Of a stretch of DNA of 43,845 bases, positions 8,661 to 17,279 are shown piece after piece. Position numbers and translations under genes: made by a program. The notes under the pieces were generated by a model. It saw only the letters and a program-made list of their open reading frames with translations. It made no database searches and was not told where the DNA came from. Source of the stretch: an uncultured Bacteroides sp. (GTDB taxonomy: Bacteria > Bacteroidota > Bacteroidia > Bacteroidales > Bacteroidaceae); the NCBI GenBank assembly GCA_902492205.1, contig CABUKU010000026.1, positions 1 through 43,845 on the forward strand, given 5' to 3'. Each line of letters begins with the position of its first letter. Position 1 is the first letter of the stretch.

Positions 8661-10175
8661 ATGGCACAATATAAGCAATCTGAAATCACAAATGTATTTT
8701 GGGCATCGAACGATGGCTTCAAAGGTGGGCGTGACCCATTGGGAATCCAGAATAGTTCAATTGCAACCTATAGCAAATTGTTACCTGGGCTCACCAATCT
8801 AACCCGTCACATCCGCTATTACAGCCTTTATTGTTGGCTACTTAGTGAATATGACAAACTTGAAGTTGCTGGTCAAATATCTCTGCATCAATATAATTTT
8901 ATACGTCGTATAGAGTTGGCAATGGCACTAATTATGAAGGAACAGAATGTTGGTTCTGTGGTTGGAGCTTTGTTTGTTTCACAAGGTAGATATAAGCAAA
9001 TAGAGGATGGTATTTATGATATTGCAGATGGTGCTGATTATGAATCTAAAGATAAGTACTGGACATTCAAGAGTGGAGCTTTTGGCCAGTACTATCTTGG
9101 TTCTCTTATTTATTATGAACTTGTAAAAATTGAAGAAGGCAGATTTTATCTTCGTAACAAAGGAAAAGAGTTAGCTGATGCTGTCAGAAATAGTATTGAT
9201 GAAAACATCCGGAAATTATTTCTTAAATGTATTCTGGATGGAAGTCTTAAAGAAGAAGCAATAGAAGACTTACAATCTTTAGCAATACATCGCATAATTG
9301 TAGGCTCTGAGGAATGGCTGTTCTTAAATAATTTGCTTACGAAAAGTGACGAGGACTCTTCCTTGCGAAGAGAAACAATCTATTTGCTCCTAAATGATAT
9401 TTCAAATGGTGTAGAGATTCAGGAGTTCGTAAAGAATCGTTTTTTGCATATAACTGAAGACGGTAATTTACAGGCCGCATTTGGGTGGTATTTCTATTAT
9501 TTATGTGAAGGTTTGCATTATAGTATTGACTTGCTCTTTTGTTTAATACTCTACAAAACTCATGAATTACACAATCCTCCAATAGCACTACTTTCTCAAG
9601 ATATTAAACAATCTTTATTGTCGGTTATAGAGAAAGAGATGAATTATAACTCTCTTGACGAATGGAGGAAAAATGTGAGTGATAATATAAATATAATCTA
9701 TGATGAATTAAGGGATTACGTCAGTAAACAAGATTATATTTCTGCAGCAGCACATGCAATAAGACTCATGTTGAGACTTTATACTGAATTTGAGAATAAC
9801 ACAAAAGATATAGAGGAGTTTGAAGGGGAAAATGACTTGAAACGTCAGCGAGGTATACTCAGTGAAGGGTTAAGATCTTATGTGGAGCGTTATCTGTCAT
9901 TCTCTATATCCGGTTTTATAGAATCTCTGATAGTGCAAATAATGCAGGAGCATACTGTGGTCGCCATTGCTAAAATGGGAAAGAATAATTCAGACCTAAG
10001 AAAGTTTATTCTTGAGGATGGACGGATTGTTTTAATAGAGCAGCGGTATCCAGTTGAAACATCGCCACGTATTGATTCTCTATTTAATTTTTTACAAGAC
10101 ATGGGTTATCTTGATGAAGATAATACACTAACTGAGATAGCATCACAATTCATTGAGAATTATGGAAAAGAATGA
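8661..10175 (+). CDS. Unrecognised 504-residue protein paired with a PLD-like protein
   Basis: I do not recognise the family with confidence. ATG 8661 is chosen over an upstream GTG at 8637, which would add eight residues with three cysteines and overlap the hsdR stop. The N-terminus (NVFWASNDGFKGGRDPLGIQ, then LLPGLTNLTRHIRYYSLYCW) is rich in aromatics and basic residues. The rest is largely helical with no transmembrane segment and no obvious nuclease or ATPase motif. The C-terminus (about 420-504) looks like a compact winged-helix-like unit. It overlaps the PLD-like gene by 14 bp, so the two products are probably made in a fixed ratio and act together. The position behind hsdR suggests an accessory defence function (inference). 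Confidence 0.6.
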   Translation: MAQYKQSEITNVFWASNDGFKGGRDPLGIQNSSIATYSKLLPGLTNLTRHIRYYSLYCWLLSEYDKLEVAGQISLHQYNFIRRIELAMALIMKEQNVGSVVGALFVSQGRYKQIEDGIYDIADGADYESKDKYWTFKSGAFGQYYLGSLIYYELVKIEEGRFYLRNKGKELADAVRNSIDENIRKLFLKCILDGSLKEEAIEDLQSLAIHRIIVGSEEWLFLNNLLTKSDEDSSLRRETIYLLLNDISNGVEIQEFVKNRFLHITEDGNLQAAFGWYFYYLCEGLHYSIDLLFCLILYKTHELHNPPIALLSQDIKQSLLSVIEKEMNYNSLDEWRKNVSDNINIIYDELRDYVSKQDYISAAAHAIRLMLRLYTEFENNTKDIEEFEGENDLKRQRGILSEGLRSYVERYLSFSISGFIESLIVQIMQEHTVVAIAKMGKNNSDLRKFILEDGRIVLIEQRYPVETSPRIDSLFNFLQDMGYLDEDNTLTEIASQFIENYGKE

Positions 10176-12537
10176 GCATGCAATATTATTGGATATTCCT
10201 AGCGGCGGCAAAAATGGCAAATATCATTCAGCTGTATTGACTACTTATGCCATAGATTTGATACATTTCGATAATCAATTATTGAACATGCTTCATCGTA
10301 AGCAAGTATGTAGCATAAATGTGTTTGCCGATACCAATCAAATGGATAAATCTATGGAATATGTATCTCCTATTTATATGAGACATATTGGTAAGGAGTA
10401 CTCCATTACATCTATAAGTGCTGTCGGAGCTTTTCATCCTAAGATTAATTTCTTTGTAGGAGATGACGCTGTATTGGTTGTGTTTGGTACTGGTAATCTA
10501 ACAGTTACAGGACATGGAAAAAATCATGAGGCATTTACAGGTTTTATGATAGATGAGACTGATACGACGCATCGTCCTCTCATTGAAGAATGTTGGCAGT
10601 ATCTCTGCCGATTTACAAAGCAATGTAACGACTATGATCATAATAGAATTCTTCGTGAGATTCCTGAAAATTGTACATTTTTAGATTCCTCTTTCAATAT
10701 TGTGCCTCATAGTATGTGCAAGGTACAAGAAGGGTTAAATGCTGCTTTACTGTATAATGATTCTCAGTCTGGGATTTTACAACAAATTTCAAATTTAGTG
10801 CCATTAAATGAGGTGCAGACTATAACACTTCTCAGTCCATATTTTGATGAATGTGGAGAATCATTGATTACATTATCCCAACTTTGTCCGAACTCAACGG
10901 TGAATGTTTTGATTCACCAAGATTGTGCTTTGCCACCAAGCGGAATGCTTCCAAATAGTAGTATTCATTTTTATGATTTCAGCGAAACAAAAAGGGGTAA
11001 AATAGCTTTTAAAACATATGAACGTCAATTGCATGCAAAGGTTTTGCACTTTAAGACTAATGATGCTGAATATTGTATGGTTGGCAGTGCAAATGCAACA
11101 TTAGCCGGACTTGGAACAATAACTCACAGAGGCATAAATGAAGAGTTTGGAGTCTTGTATCATTCGACAAAGCAAGATTTTCTATCTACACTTGGTCTGA
11201 AAACCAAGAAAAGAATAGATGTGCCAACTAATAGATCCAAACATTCTAATGAAGCTCCTTCTGAAACTGGAAGACGATTAAGACTATTATCCGCTTATTA
11301 CGAATCAGGTAAATTAAATGTCTATAGCAATGAGGAGATTCCTGATGGAGTACTACTGTCTATCGACAATGGAATTGAGACTCTTGTAAGTGAACTTAAA
11401 CATGATAAAGGCAATAGATATAGTACTGATATAAAGTTAGCAAAAACTCAATATACATGTTATTTAGTGGATAAAGACAAGAAATCTATATCTAATAAGC
11501 TGTTCGTCAATTGGACTGAGTTCTTAGCCACAACAAATCCGTCGAAAATGAGTCGTAATCTTAATAGATTCATTTCTCGTATTGAGAATGAAGGATATGA
11601 TGGTATGGAGGTTGCTGATATGCTATCTGATGTAATGTGGGACTTAGTTAATGATGCTGGTGAAAAAGTTTCTCCAAAGATTAAAGTTTCATCAGAAGAT
11701 AAAAGGCAATCTGATTTATCTTTGCCCGAAATAAAATACAATTCGGAATATGACAATGACGATGCAAAGAGTAGCAGGATTTTCCAAATAGATCGTACAT
11801 CAAGACTGATTGAATGTATTGAGGAGAGTATTAGAAAAAAGATTCGTTCGATAGATGATGCGATCATTGATGAAGAGGAAGAAGGCTCGGCAGAAACAAG
11901 CAATAATAGAGAAATAGAAGAACAGGAGGATATCTTCCTCAGCAAGCAACTGTTAAAAGGTTATGGTGAATTATCAACATCTTTGTTAATGAAATATCAG
12001 AAGATGATAAGTAAGCGATACGAGCAGGTAAAAGCTACAGGTGATGGCGTTATAACTAGAGATGACTTAAACTTCTTTTCTCTGTCTATGTTTGCTGCAA
12101 TGGAGATATGTTATCTTAATAAATTTCGTTATAAATTTGACCAAATACCCTATTCATCAAGAAACTTTTCTCAGAAACAGTTTTATGATAGTTTGGAAAG
12201 GAGCATAAGTAACGTTGGTCTTGACTCATTGGAAAAATTTGTAAAGTTTTGCAATACAATGAAACTTCCAGCACAAAGAGATGAGAATTTCAATAAAGTT
12301 TCGTCTCGTTCTATGAAATATGCAATATTATATGGGACCTTATTTAATAGACTTTCTCACATTGAAACTATACGCATATTGGGTAAACGCTTGCAAAAAG
12401 CAGTAGATAGCCTGGCTGTGCTATTCGGTAAACCTTCGTTTGAAACTCTGACAAAAGAGCTTGAACCTTTATCAGAAAGGTATGACTATGTATTTCGCAT
12501 GAATCATGTTGAAAATATGATTAGAAGTCTTAGCTGA
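10162..12537 (+). CDS. Phospholipase D-like (two HKD motifs) protein
   Basis: From ATG 10162 the protein has 791 residues. A TTG at 10153 is less likely. Two PLD-type catalytic motifs are visible: FHPKINFFVGDDAV with FGTGNLT (His near residue 92) and LHAKVLHF with MVGSANATLAG (His near 291). Two such motifs normally make one active site, and in defence contexts such domains are usually nucleases of the Nuc/BfiI type rather than lipases. An acidic, charged linker (about 565-590, IIDEEEEGSAE) is followed by a helical C-terminal domain of about 200 residues with no helicase motif. Overlap with the upstream gene argues for a two-protein module. Substrate is unknown. Confidence 0.7.
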   Translation: MEKNEHAILLDIPSGGKNGKYHSAVLTTYAIDLIHFDNQLLNMLHRKQVCSINVFADTNQMDKSMEYVSPIYMRHIGKEYSITSISAVGAFHPKINFFVGDDAVLVVFGTGNLTVTGHGKNHEAFTGFMIDETDTTHRPLIEECWQYLCRFTKQCNDYDHNRILREIPENCTFLDSSFNIVPHSMCKVQEGLNAALLYNDSQSGILQQISNLVPLNEVQTITLLSPYFDECGESLITLSQLCPNSTVNVLIHQDCALPPSGMLPNSSIHFYDFSETKRGKIAFKTYERQLHAKVLHFKTNDAEYCMVGSANATLAGLGTITHRGINEEFGVLYHSTKQDFLSTLGLKTKKRIDVPTNRSKHSNEAPSETGRRLRLLSAYYESGKLNVYSNEEIPDGVLLSIDNGIETLVSELKHDKGNRYSTDIKLAKTQYTCYLVDKDKKSISNKLFVNWTEFLATTNPSKMSRNLNRFISRIENEGYDGMEVADMLSDVMWDLVNDAGEKVSPKIKVSSEDKRQSDLSLPEIKYNSEYDNDDAKSSRIFQIDRTSRLIECIEESIRKKIRSIDDAIIDEEEEGSAETSNNREIEEQEDIFLSKQLLKGYGELSTSLLMKYQKMISKRYEQVKATGDGVITRDDLNFFSLSMFAAMEICYLNKFRYKFDQIPYSSRNFSQKQFYDSLERSISNVGLDSLEKFVKFCNTMKLPAQRDENFNKVSSRSMKYAILYGTLFNRLSHIETIRILGKRLQKAVDSLAVLFGKPSFETLTKELEPLSERYDYVFRMNHVENMIRSLS

Positions 12538-12544
12538 TAATTTC

Positions 12545-12560
12545 GTTCGTTGGAACGAAC
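12545..12560. other. Short inverted repeat after the PLD-like gene
   Basis: GTTCGTT (12545-12551) and AACGAAC (12554-12560) are perfect 7-bp arms with a GG centre, 8 bp past the stop codon. No T-run follows, so an operator or weak processing hairpin is as likely as a terminator. Confidence 0.35.
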
Positions 12561-12661
12561 AAACTACTATTAAATAAGGGAAAGAAAAAACATGGGCAAT
12601 GATTTTTCCTTGTGTATAGCAAAAAGTTGTGCTTGTTTTCATTTGTTTGTCAAAAAACACA

Positions 12662-12669
12662 TATCTTTG
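12662..12669 (+). promoter_or_regulatory. Candidate Bacteroidota -7 element (TATCTTTG)
   Basis: TATCTTTG fits TAnnTTTG exactly. TTTG at 12642-12645 is only 16 bp upstream instead of the usual 19-21, so the -33 part is weak. There is no protein gene for more than 700 bp downstream. Confidence 0.5.
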
Positions 12670-12675
12670 CCATTG

Positions 12676-12839
12676 ATAGCCTCAGATGGCGTGGTTTGTT
12701 TGGCTAAAAATCATTCTTTGAAATATAATTGATTGATAATCAAATGAGACACAACTCTTCAACGAAGAAGAATATTGATATAGCATTGCATTAAGGAAAT
12801 GATAAAGAAAGAGGGAGGTTAATAAACTTTCCTTTTTTT
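12676..12839 (+). ncRNA. Candidate small RNA transcription unit
   Basis: A promoter-like TATCTTTG at 12662-12669 and a rho-independent terminator at 12813-12839 delimit a transcript of about 165 nt with no gene of ordinary size. The only readable peptides are a 16-codon frame at 12744-12794 (MRHNSSTKKNIDIALH) and a 7-codon frame just before the terminator. This may be an independent sRNA, a leader with a small peptide, or the remnant of a deleted gene. The start site is estimated from promoter spacing. Confidence 0.4.
12813..12839 (+). terminator. Rho-independent terminator
   Basis: GGGAGGTT (12813-12820), loop AATA and AACTTTCC (12825-12832) form an eight-pair stem with two G-U pairs, followed by seven T residues (12833-12839). 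Confidence 0.65.
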
Positions 12840-12847
12840 GTTTTCAG

Positions 12848-12907
12848 AAACGTCCATACGTTTTAACTGAAACGTGCCTACGTTTTGATTAAAACGTATG
12901 GACGTTT
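12848..12907. repeat. Inverted repeat with 17-bp perfect arms (element A module 1)
   Basis: AAACGTCCATACGTTTT (12848-12864) pairs with 12891-12907. The 26-nt loop holds a third variant of the arm (AAACGTGCCTACGTTTT, from 12869), so the module is also a direct repeat. Confidence 0.8.
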
Positions 12908-12917
12908 TTTGAAAACA

Positions 12918-12965
12918 TGCAGTCGTTTGTTACAAACGTCAGGTCGTTTTAAAAAAACGACTGCA
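12918..12965. repeat. Inverted repeat TGCAGTCGTTT (element A module 2)
   Basis: TGCAGTCGTTT (12918-12928) pairs with AAACGACTGCA (12955-12965). A nested GTCGTTT/AAACGAC pair lies between the arms. Confidence 0.75.
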
Positions 12966-12996
12966 CGTTTATAAAATTTCCCTTGACATGTTTCAC

Positions 12997-13036
12997 AACT
13001 TCCCTTGGGAGATTAGACGATCTCCCAAGGGAAGTT
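12997..13036. repeat. 17-bp perfect hairpin (element A module 3)
   Basis: AACTTCCCTTGGGAGAT (12997-13013) and 13020-13036 are perfect complementary arms around TAGACG. The reverse-complement copy in element B is at 39383-39424, with one arm substitution that still allows G-U pairing, consistent with selection on a structured RNA or on the palindrome. Confidence 0.85.
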
Positions 13037-13200
13037 TTAGAATCAATACTTTGATTTTTTTAATCAACATGTTGATTGAAATAGTCTACACGTAGGTTGA
13101 AATAAAAAATATACCTATATTTGGCATAAATTAAAAAATCCTTCATAAGTTCAAACTTGTTGATATTCAAATAGTAATAGTGAACTTTAGGTGCTTTTAT

Positions 13201-13283
13201 CTTCACCTTATCTTCACTTAATGTTCATCTCCGGTTGTGATAAACACTATTAATTGTGAACATTCGGTGAAGATAAAATGAAG
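13201..13283. repeat. 27-bp imperfect inverted repeat (element A module 4)
   Basis: 13201-13227 pairs with 13257-13283 with four mismatches. The arms consist of TTCACCTTATCTTCACTTAATGTT-type sequence (quoted in part: TTATCTTCACTTAATG). It lies about 120 bp before the symporter start and could influence its expression. Confidence 0.7.
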
Positions 13284-13399
13284 GTTGCAGAAGATAATGT
13301 TCATCGCATTGTGCTTATAATGAGTATGCTATTGTCAAAATGAAGCAGTGAAGGTAAAAAGGGGAAAACACTTATTCGGTAATATAAAAGGGTGAATAT

Positions 13400-14845
13400 A
13401 TGAGTCCGTTATCAGTTGTGCTGACTATTTTTGTTTATTTTGCAGTATTGTTTCTCATCTCTTATGTGTCGGGAAGGAAAGCCGATAATCAAGGCTTCTT
13501 TGTTGGAAACAGAAAATCGGCATGGTATGTTGTTGCGTTTGCCATGATTGGTTCCAGTATGTCCGGTGTGACTTTTATTTCTGTGCCGGGAATGGTGGGA
13601 GCAAGTCACTTTGCCTACCTGCAAATGACGTTGGGCTTCATAGTAGGGCAGTTGATTATTGCTTTTTTACTGACTCCTTTGTTTTATAAAATGAATCTGG
13701 TTTCTATTTACGAATATCTTGAAAATCGTTTTGGAGTTTCATCGTATAAAACCGGTGCATGTTTTTTCTTTATTTCTAAAATGCTTGGAGCGGCGGTACG
13801 TTTATTCTTGGTTTGTGCTGTTTTGCAACTTTTGGTATTCGAACCTCTGCATCTTCCCTTTATTTTAAATGTGATATTTACTATCTTGCTGGTGTGGCTT
13901 TACACATTCAGAGGAGGAGTTAAAACCCTTATCTGGACGGACTCACTGAAAACATTTTGTTTGCTGGTAACTGTAATCCTGACTATTTATTATATTGCTT
14001 CCGACCTTCGTTTGGACTTTACGGCAATGGTGAATGCAATAAAGGATTCCGATCTTTCACGTACTTTCTTCTTTGATGACGTGAATGACAAGAGATATTT
14101 CTTTAAGCAGTTCATGGCGGGTGTGTTTACCATGATTGCCATGACGGGGCTGGATCAAGACATGATGCAGCGTAACTTGAGTTGCAAGAACTTTAAAGAT
14201 TCACAGAAAAATATGATAACCAGTGTGTTGTCTCAGTTTGTTGTTATCTTGTTGTTTTTGATGTTGGGTGTACTTCTCTATCTGTTTATGATTCAGAAAA
14301 ATATTACTATTCCGGAGAAATCGGATGAAATTTTCCCAATGATAGCTACTCAGGGATATTTCCCGGCAATTGTCGGTATTTTATTTATAGTCGGACTTAT
14401 ATCTTCCGCTTATTCGGCAGCCGGTTCTGCTTTAACGGCATTAACTACCTCTTTTACCGTAGATATATTGGAAAGTACCAAAAAACATTCGGACGAACAA
14501 GTTGCCAAGATACGTAAAAAGGTGCATGTTGGTATGGCGATTGTTATGGGAGCGGTAATTGTAATCTTCAACCTATTGAACAATACCAGTGTCATTGATG
14601 CTGTTTATATTTTGGCAAGTTACACTTACGGTCCTATTTTGGGTATGTTTGCTTTTGGTATTTTCATGAAACAGCATGTTCGCGACAAGTATATTCCTAT
14701 TGTAGCTGTTACTTCCCCCATCCTTTGTTTTATTTTGCAAAAGAATTCGGAAGTATGGTTTAACGGGTATTCATTCAGCTATGAGTTACTGATATTTAAT
14801 GCATTGTTCACGTTTATCGGGTTATGCTTGTTGATTAAGAAATAA
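13400..14845 (+). CDS. Sodium:solute symporter (SSS family), first gene of a peptidoglycan-recycling operon
   Basis: The 481-residue protein is almost wholly hydrophobic, with about 13 predicted inner-membrane helices. Near the N-terminus, GRKADNQGFFVGNRKSAWYV and AMIGSSMSGVTFISVPGM are typical of SSS transporters, as is DQDMMQRNLSCKN in the middle. SSS proteins import solutes with sodium. The operon context (AmpG, amino-sugar kinase, MurQ) makes MurNAc or another cell-wall sugar the likely substrate, which is inference. The next gene starts 5 bp downstream. I see no clear -33/-7 promoter directly upstream, where element A ends. Confidence 0.85.
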   Translation: MSPLSVVLTIFVYFAVLFLISYVSGRKADNQGFFVGNRKSAWYVVAFAMIGSSMSGVTFISVPGMVGASHFAYLQMTLGFIVGQLIIAFLLTPLFYKMNLVSIYEYLENRFGVSSYKTGACFFFISKMLGAAVRLFLVCAVLQLLVFEPLHLPFILNVIFTILLVWLYTFRGGVKTLIWTDSLKTFCLLVTVILTIYYIASDLRLDFTAMVNAIKDSDLSRTFFFDDVNDKRYFFKQFMAGVFTMIAMTGLDQDMMQRNLSCKNFKDSQKNMITSVLSQFVVILLFLMLGVLLYLFMIQKNITIPEKSDEIFPMIATQGYFPAIVGILFIVGLISSAYSAAGSALTALTTSFTVDILESTKKHSDEQVAKIRKKVHVGMAIVMGAVIVIFNLLNNTSVIDAVYILASYTYGPILGMFAFGIFMKQHVRDKYIPIVAVTSPILCFILQKNSEVWFNGYSFSYELLIFNALFTFIGLCLLIKK

Positions 14846-14850
14846 AGGTC

Positions 14851-16335
14851 ATGATAATAAATAAAGATAGTATGGTTACATCAAAAATAGATTGTTTTAT
14901 CCCTTATCAGGGAATGGAACAAGCAGCACAAACAGTTAAAAGCCTGAGAGAAACAAATCTGGTAAATAATATATTTCTATTGGCAGTTGAAGACATTGCC
15001 CCATTGGATGATTGCGAATTATTGCATGTGGATTCATTAGCAAGTACTGCTACTATTCGTAAGATCGCTATAAGGGCAACAGCCGGATATTCTTTGATTT
15101 ACACCAAATATACTTCTTTGGAATTAGGATTGTTTGCTTTTGAGCGCATGTTGAATATTGCTTCGGACAGTAATGCGGGAATGGTATATGCGGATCATTA
15201 TCAGATAACCGGTGATATTCGTCAGGAATGTCCTGTAATAGACTACCAGTTTGGAAGTTTAAGAGATGATTTTAATTTTGGTTCATTATTATTTTATAGG
15301 ACGGATGTTTTAAAGGAAGCTGCTTCCCGAATGGATAAAGAATATCAATTTGCCGGATTATATGATTTGCGTCTGAAAGTATCTCAAAAGGCGGATTTAG
15401 TACATATCAATGAATTTTTGTATTCGGAAGTGGAGAAAGATACCCGTAAGAGTGGAGAAAAGATATTTGATTATGTCGATCCAAAGAACAGAGGTGTGCA
15501 GTTGGAAATGGAAGCGGCTTGCACAGAGCACTTGAAGGCGATTGGAGGATATTTGAAACCGGAATTCAGGAAAATAGAATTCAGTTCAGGTAGTTTCGAA
15601 TATGAGGCATCTGTTATTATTCCGGTTCGTAACCGTATTCGTACAATTAAAGATGCCATTCGTTCCGTGTTGAACCAAAAAACGGATTTTAAATTCAATT
15701 TGATAGTTATAGATAATCATTCTACTGATGGAACAACGGAAGCTATCAGGGAATTTGCAGCAGATGAGAGGTTGGTTCATATTATCCCTGAACGTCAGGA
15801 TTTAGGTATAGGCGGTTGTTGGAATGTGGGAGTTCATCATCCGAAATGTGGAAAGTTTGCTCTCCAGCTTGATAGTGATGATGTATATAGCAATGAGAAT
15901 ACATTAACTACAATGGTAAACGCTTTCTACCAGCAAAATTGCGGGATGGTGGTAGGAACATATATGATGACCGATTTTAATATGGATATGATTGCTCCGG
16001 GGATTATAGACCATAAAGAATGGACACCGGAAAATGGGCGTAATAACGCTCTTCGTATTAATGGGTTAGGTGCTCCACGGGCATTTTATACTCCGTTGCT
16101 CCGGGCTGTAAAGGTTCCTAATACCAGTTATGGTGAGGATTATGCGTTGGGATTGAATATTTCCCGCGAATATCAGGTCGGACGTGTATATGATGTAGTA
16201 TATTTATGCCGTCGTTGGGAGGATAATTCGGATGCATCTTTGGATGTTGTGAAAATGAACAGGCATAACACGTATAAAGATAGGATTCGTACTTGGGAGC
16301 TTCAGGCACGTATAGCAATGAATAAGGGGAAATGA
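14851..16335 (+). CDS. Glycosyltransferase family 2-like protein with tandem GT-A-like halves
   Basis: The 494-residue protein has a clear GT-A fold in its C-terminal half: ASVIIPVRNRIRTIKDAIRS, LIVIDNHSTDGT and the DxD-type LQLDSDDVYS. The N-terminal half (about 8-210) looks like a second, degenerate copy, with CFIPYQGMEQAAQTVKSLRE and MVYADHYQI in place of the usual motif. No membrane segment is visible. The gene overlaps the DUF4922 gene by 4 bp (ATGA, 16332-16335), suggesting coupled translation. ATG 14872 is an alternative start. The acceptor is unknown. Its constant company with recycling genes hints at a nucleotide-sugar or cell-wall-sugar step. Confidence 0.8.
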   Translation: MIINKDSMVTSKIDCFIPYQGMEQAAQTVKSLRETNLVNNIFLLAVEDIAPLDDCELLHVDSLASTATIRKIAIRATAGYSLIYTKYTSLELGLFAFERMLNIASDSNAGMVYADHYQITGDIRQECPVIDYQFGSLRDDFNFGSLLFYRTDVLKEAASRMDKEYQFAGLYDLRLKVSQKADLVHINEFLYSEVEKDTRKSGEKIFDYVDPKNRGVQLEMEAACTEHLKAIGGYLKPEFRKIEFSSGSFEYEASVIIPVRNRIRTIKDAIRSVLNQKTDFKFNLIVIDNHSTDGTTEAIREFAADERLVHIIPERQDLGIGGCWNVGVHHPKCGKFALQLDSDDVYSNENTLTTMVNAFYQQNCGMVVGTYMMTDFNMDMIAPGIIDHKEWTPENGRNNALRINGLGAPRAFYTPLLRAVKVPNTSYGEDYALGLNISREYQVGRVYDVVYLCRRWEDNSDASLDVVKMNRHNTYKDRIRTWELQARIAMNKGK

Positions 16336-17279
16336 AACAGATAGTAACATCAATACAAGCATTGAACCTGCTTGACCGCCAACGGAAGAATTGGGTTGTT
16401 GCAGAAAATAATTATTCGGCATTATCTCAGGTGAAGGTTAAAGAACTGAGTTTTGGTGGTTTTACTATAACCGTGCAGTTTAATCCGGCACGTATTGTTT
16501 CATCCGCTGCAAAGGTTGATACTAAATCCATTCAGGAAAGAAAGTGTTTTCTTTGTGGCGCCAATCGTCCGGCGGAACAGGAAGGATTGTATTTTGGTGA
16601 TGAATATACAATCTTGGTTAATCCTTTTCCTATTTTTCCCGAACACTTAACTATTCCGGTTAATGTGCATAAAGATCAACGGATTTCTCACCATTATGGG
16701 GATATGTTGGATCTGGCACAAGCATTAGATAAGTTTACTATCTTCTATAACGGTCCGAAATGCGGTGCTTCAGCTCCCGATCATATGCATTTCCAAGCCG
16801 GCAATCGTGGCTTTCTGCCCATAGAAACCGAGTGGAAAAATGTTAGCTGGAAAGTAATTTATAGACAAACGGGATTAAATCTTTATGTGTTGAATGATTA
16901 TTTGCGGAGCACATTTGTCCTAGAATCAGAAAGAAGGGATGAGGCTGTTCGGGTTTTTGAAATGATTTATTCCATGCTGCCTATCAAGGATGAAGAGGAA
17001 GAACCGATGATGAATTTGCTTACTTGGTATGAAGCCGGTCGGTGGGTGACGTGTTTATTTCCTCGTGGCAAGCATCGTCCTGATTGTTATTATGCCGAAG
17101 GAGATGATAATTTATTGATAAGTCCCGCATCGGTTGACTTTGGTGGAGTATTTATAACTCCTTTGGAAATAGACTTTAATAAAATCTCAGAAAAGGACAT
17201 CCGTACTGTTTTCAAGGAGGTCAGCTTAAGCAGGGAAGAAACGGAGAAATTAGTAGAACGTATAAAAGGGATATTATGA
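16332..17279 (+). CDS. DUF4922 protein, HIT/GalT-like nucleotidyltransferase or phosphorylase fold
   Basis: The 315-residue protein has a CFLCG motif (about 75-79) and the signature FYNGPKCGASAPDHMHFQAG. The HMHFQ box resembles the HxHxQ active site of the HIT superfamily, which includes GalT and Ap4A phosphorylases. This supports a role in transferring or cleaving a nucleotide-phosphate bond, perhaps on an activated sugar used by the adjacent glycosyltransferase. That link is inference. Both ends overlap neighbours by 4 bp (16332-16335 and 17276-17279), so three genes are translationally chained. Confidence 0.75.
   Translation: MKQIVTSIQALNLLDRQRKNWVVAENNYSALSQVKVKELSFGGFTITVQFNPARIVSSAAKVDTKSIQERKCFLCGANRPAEQEGLYFGDEYTILVNPFPIFPEHLTIPVNVHKDQRISHHYGDMLDLAQALDKFTIFYNGPKCGASAPDHMHFQAGNRGFLPIETEWKNVSWKVIYRQTGLNLYVLNDYLRSTFVLESERRDEAVRVFEMIYSMLPIKDEEEEPMMNLLTWYEAGRWVTCLFPRGKHRPDCYYAEGDDNLLISPASVDFGGVFITPLEIDFNKISEKDIRTVFKEVSLSREETEKLVERIKGIL

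Larger units (their letters stand above)
12848..13369. repeat. Mosaic inverted-repeat element A
   Basis: No protein gene is visible in this stretch, which is made of several palindromic modules in succession: 12848-12907, 12918-12965, 12997-13036 and 13201-13283. The block 12971-13036 matches the reverse complement of 39384-39449 (element B) at 65 of 66 positions. The modules with ATCAA...TTGAT, with AAACG...CGTTT and with TTCATCTTCA-type sequence also recur in B, but in a different order. The right end (GTGAAGGTAAAAAG, near 13354-13367) resembles the terminal repeat of B. No matching left terminus is seen, so A may be truncated or rearranged. Confidence 0.75.

Noticed and set aside
10162..12537. 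PLD-like protein as a cardiolipin synthase
   Set aside because: It lacks N-terminal membrane helices and sits in a restriction operon. A nuclease-type HKD protein is more likely.
12848..13085. Repeated AAACG/CGTTT palindromes as a CRISPR or integron attC array
   Set aside because: Arm sequence and spacing vary between modules, and no spacer-repeat rhythm, cas or integron integrase gene accompanies them.
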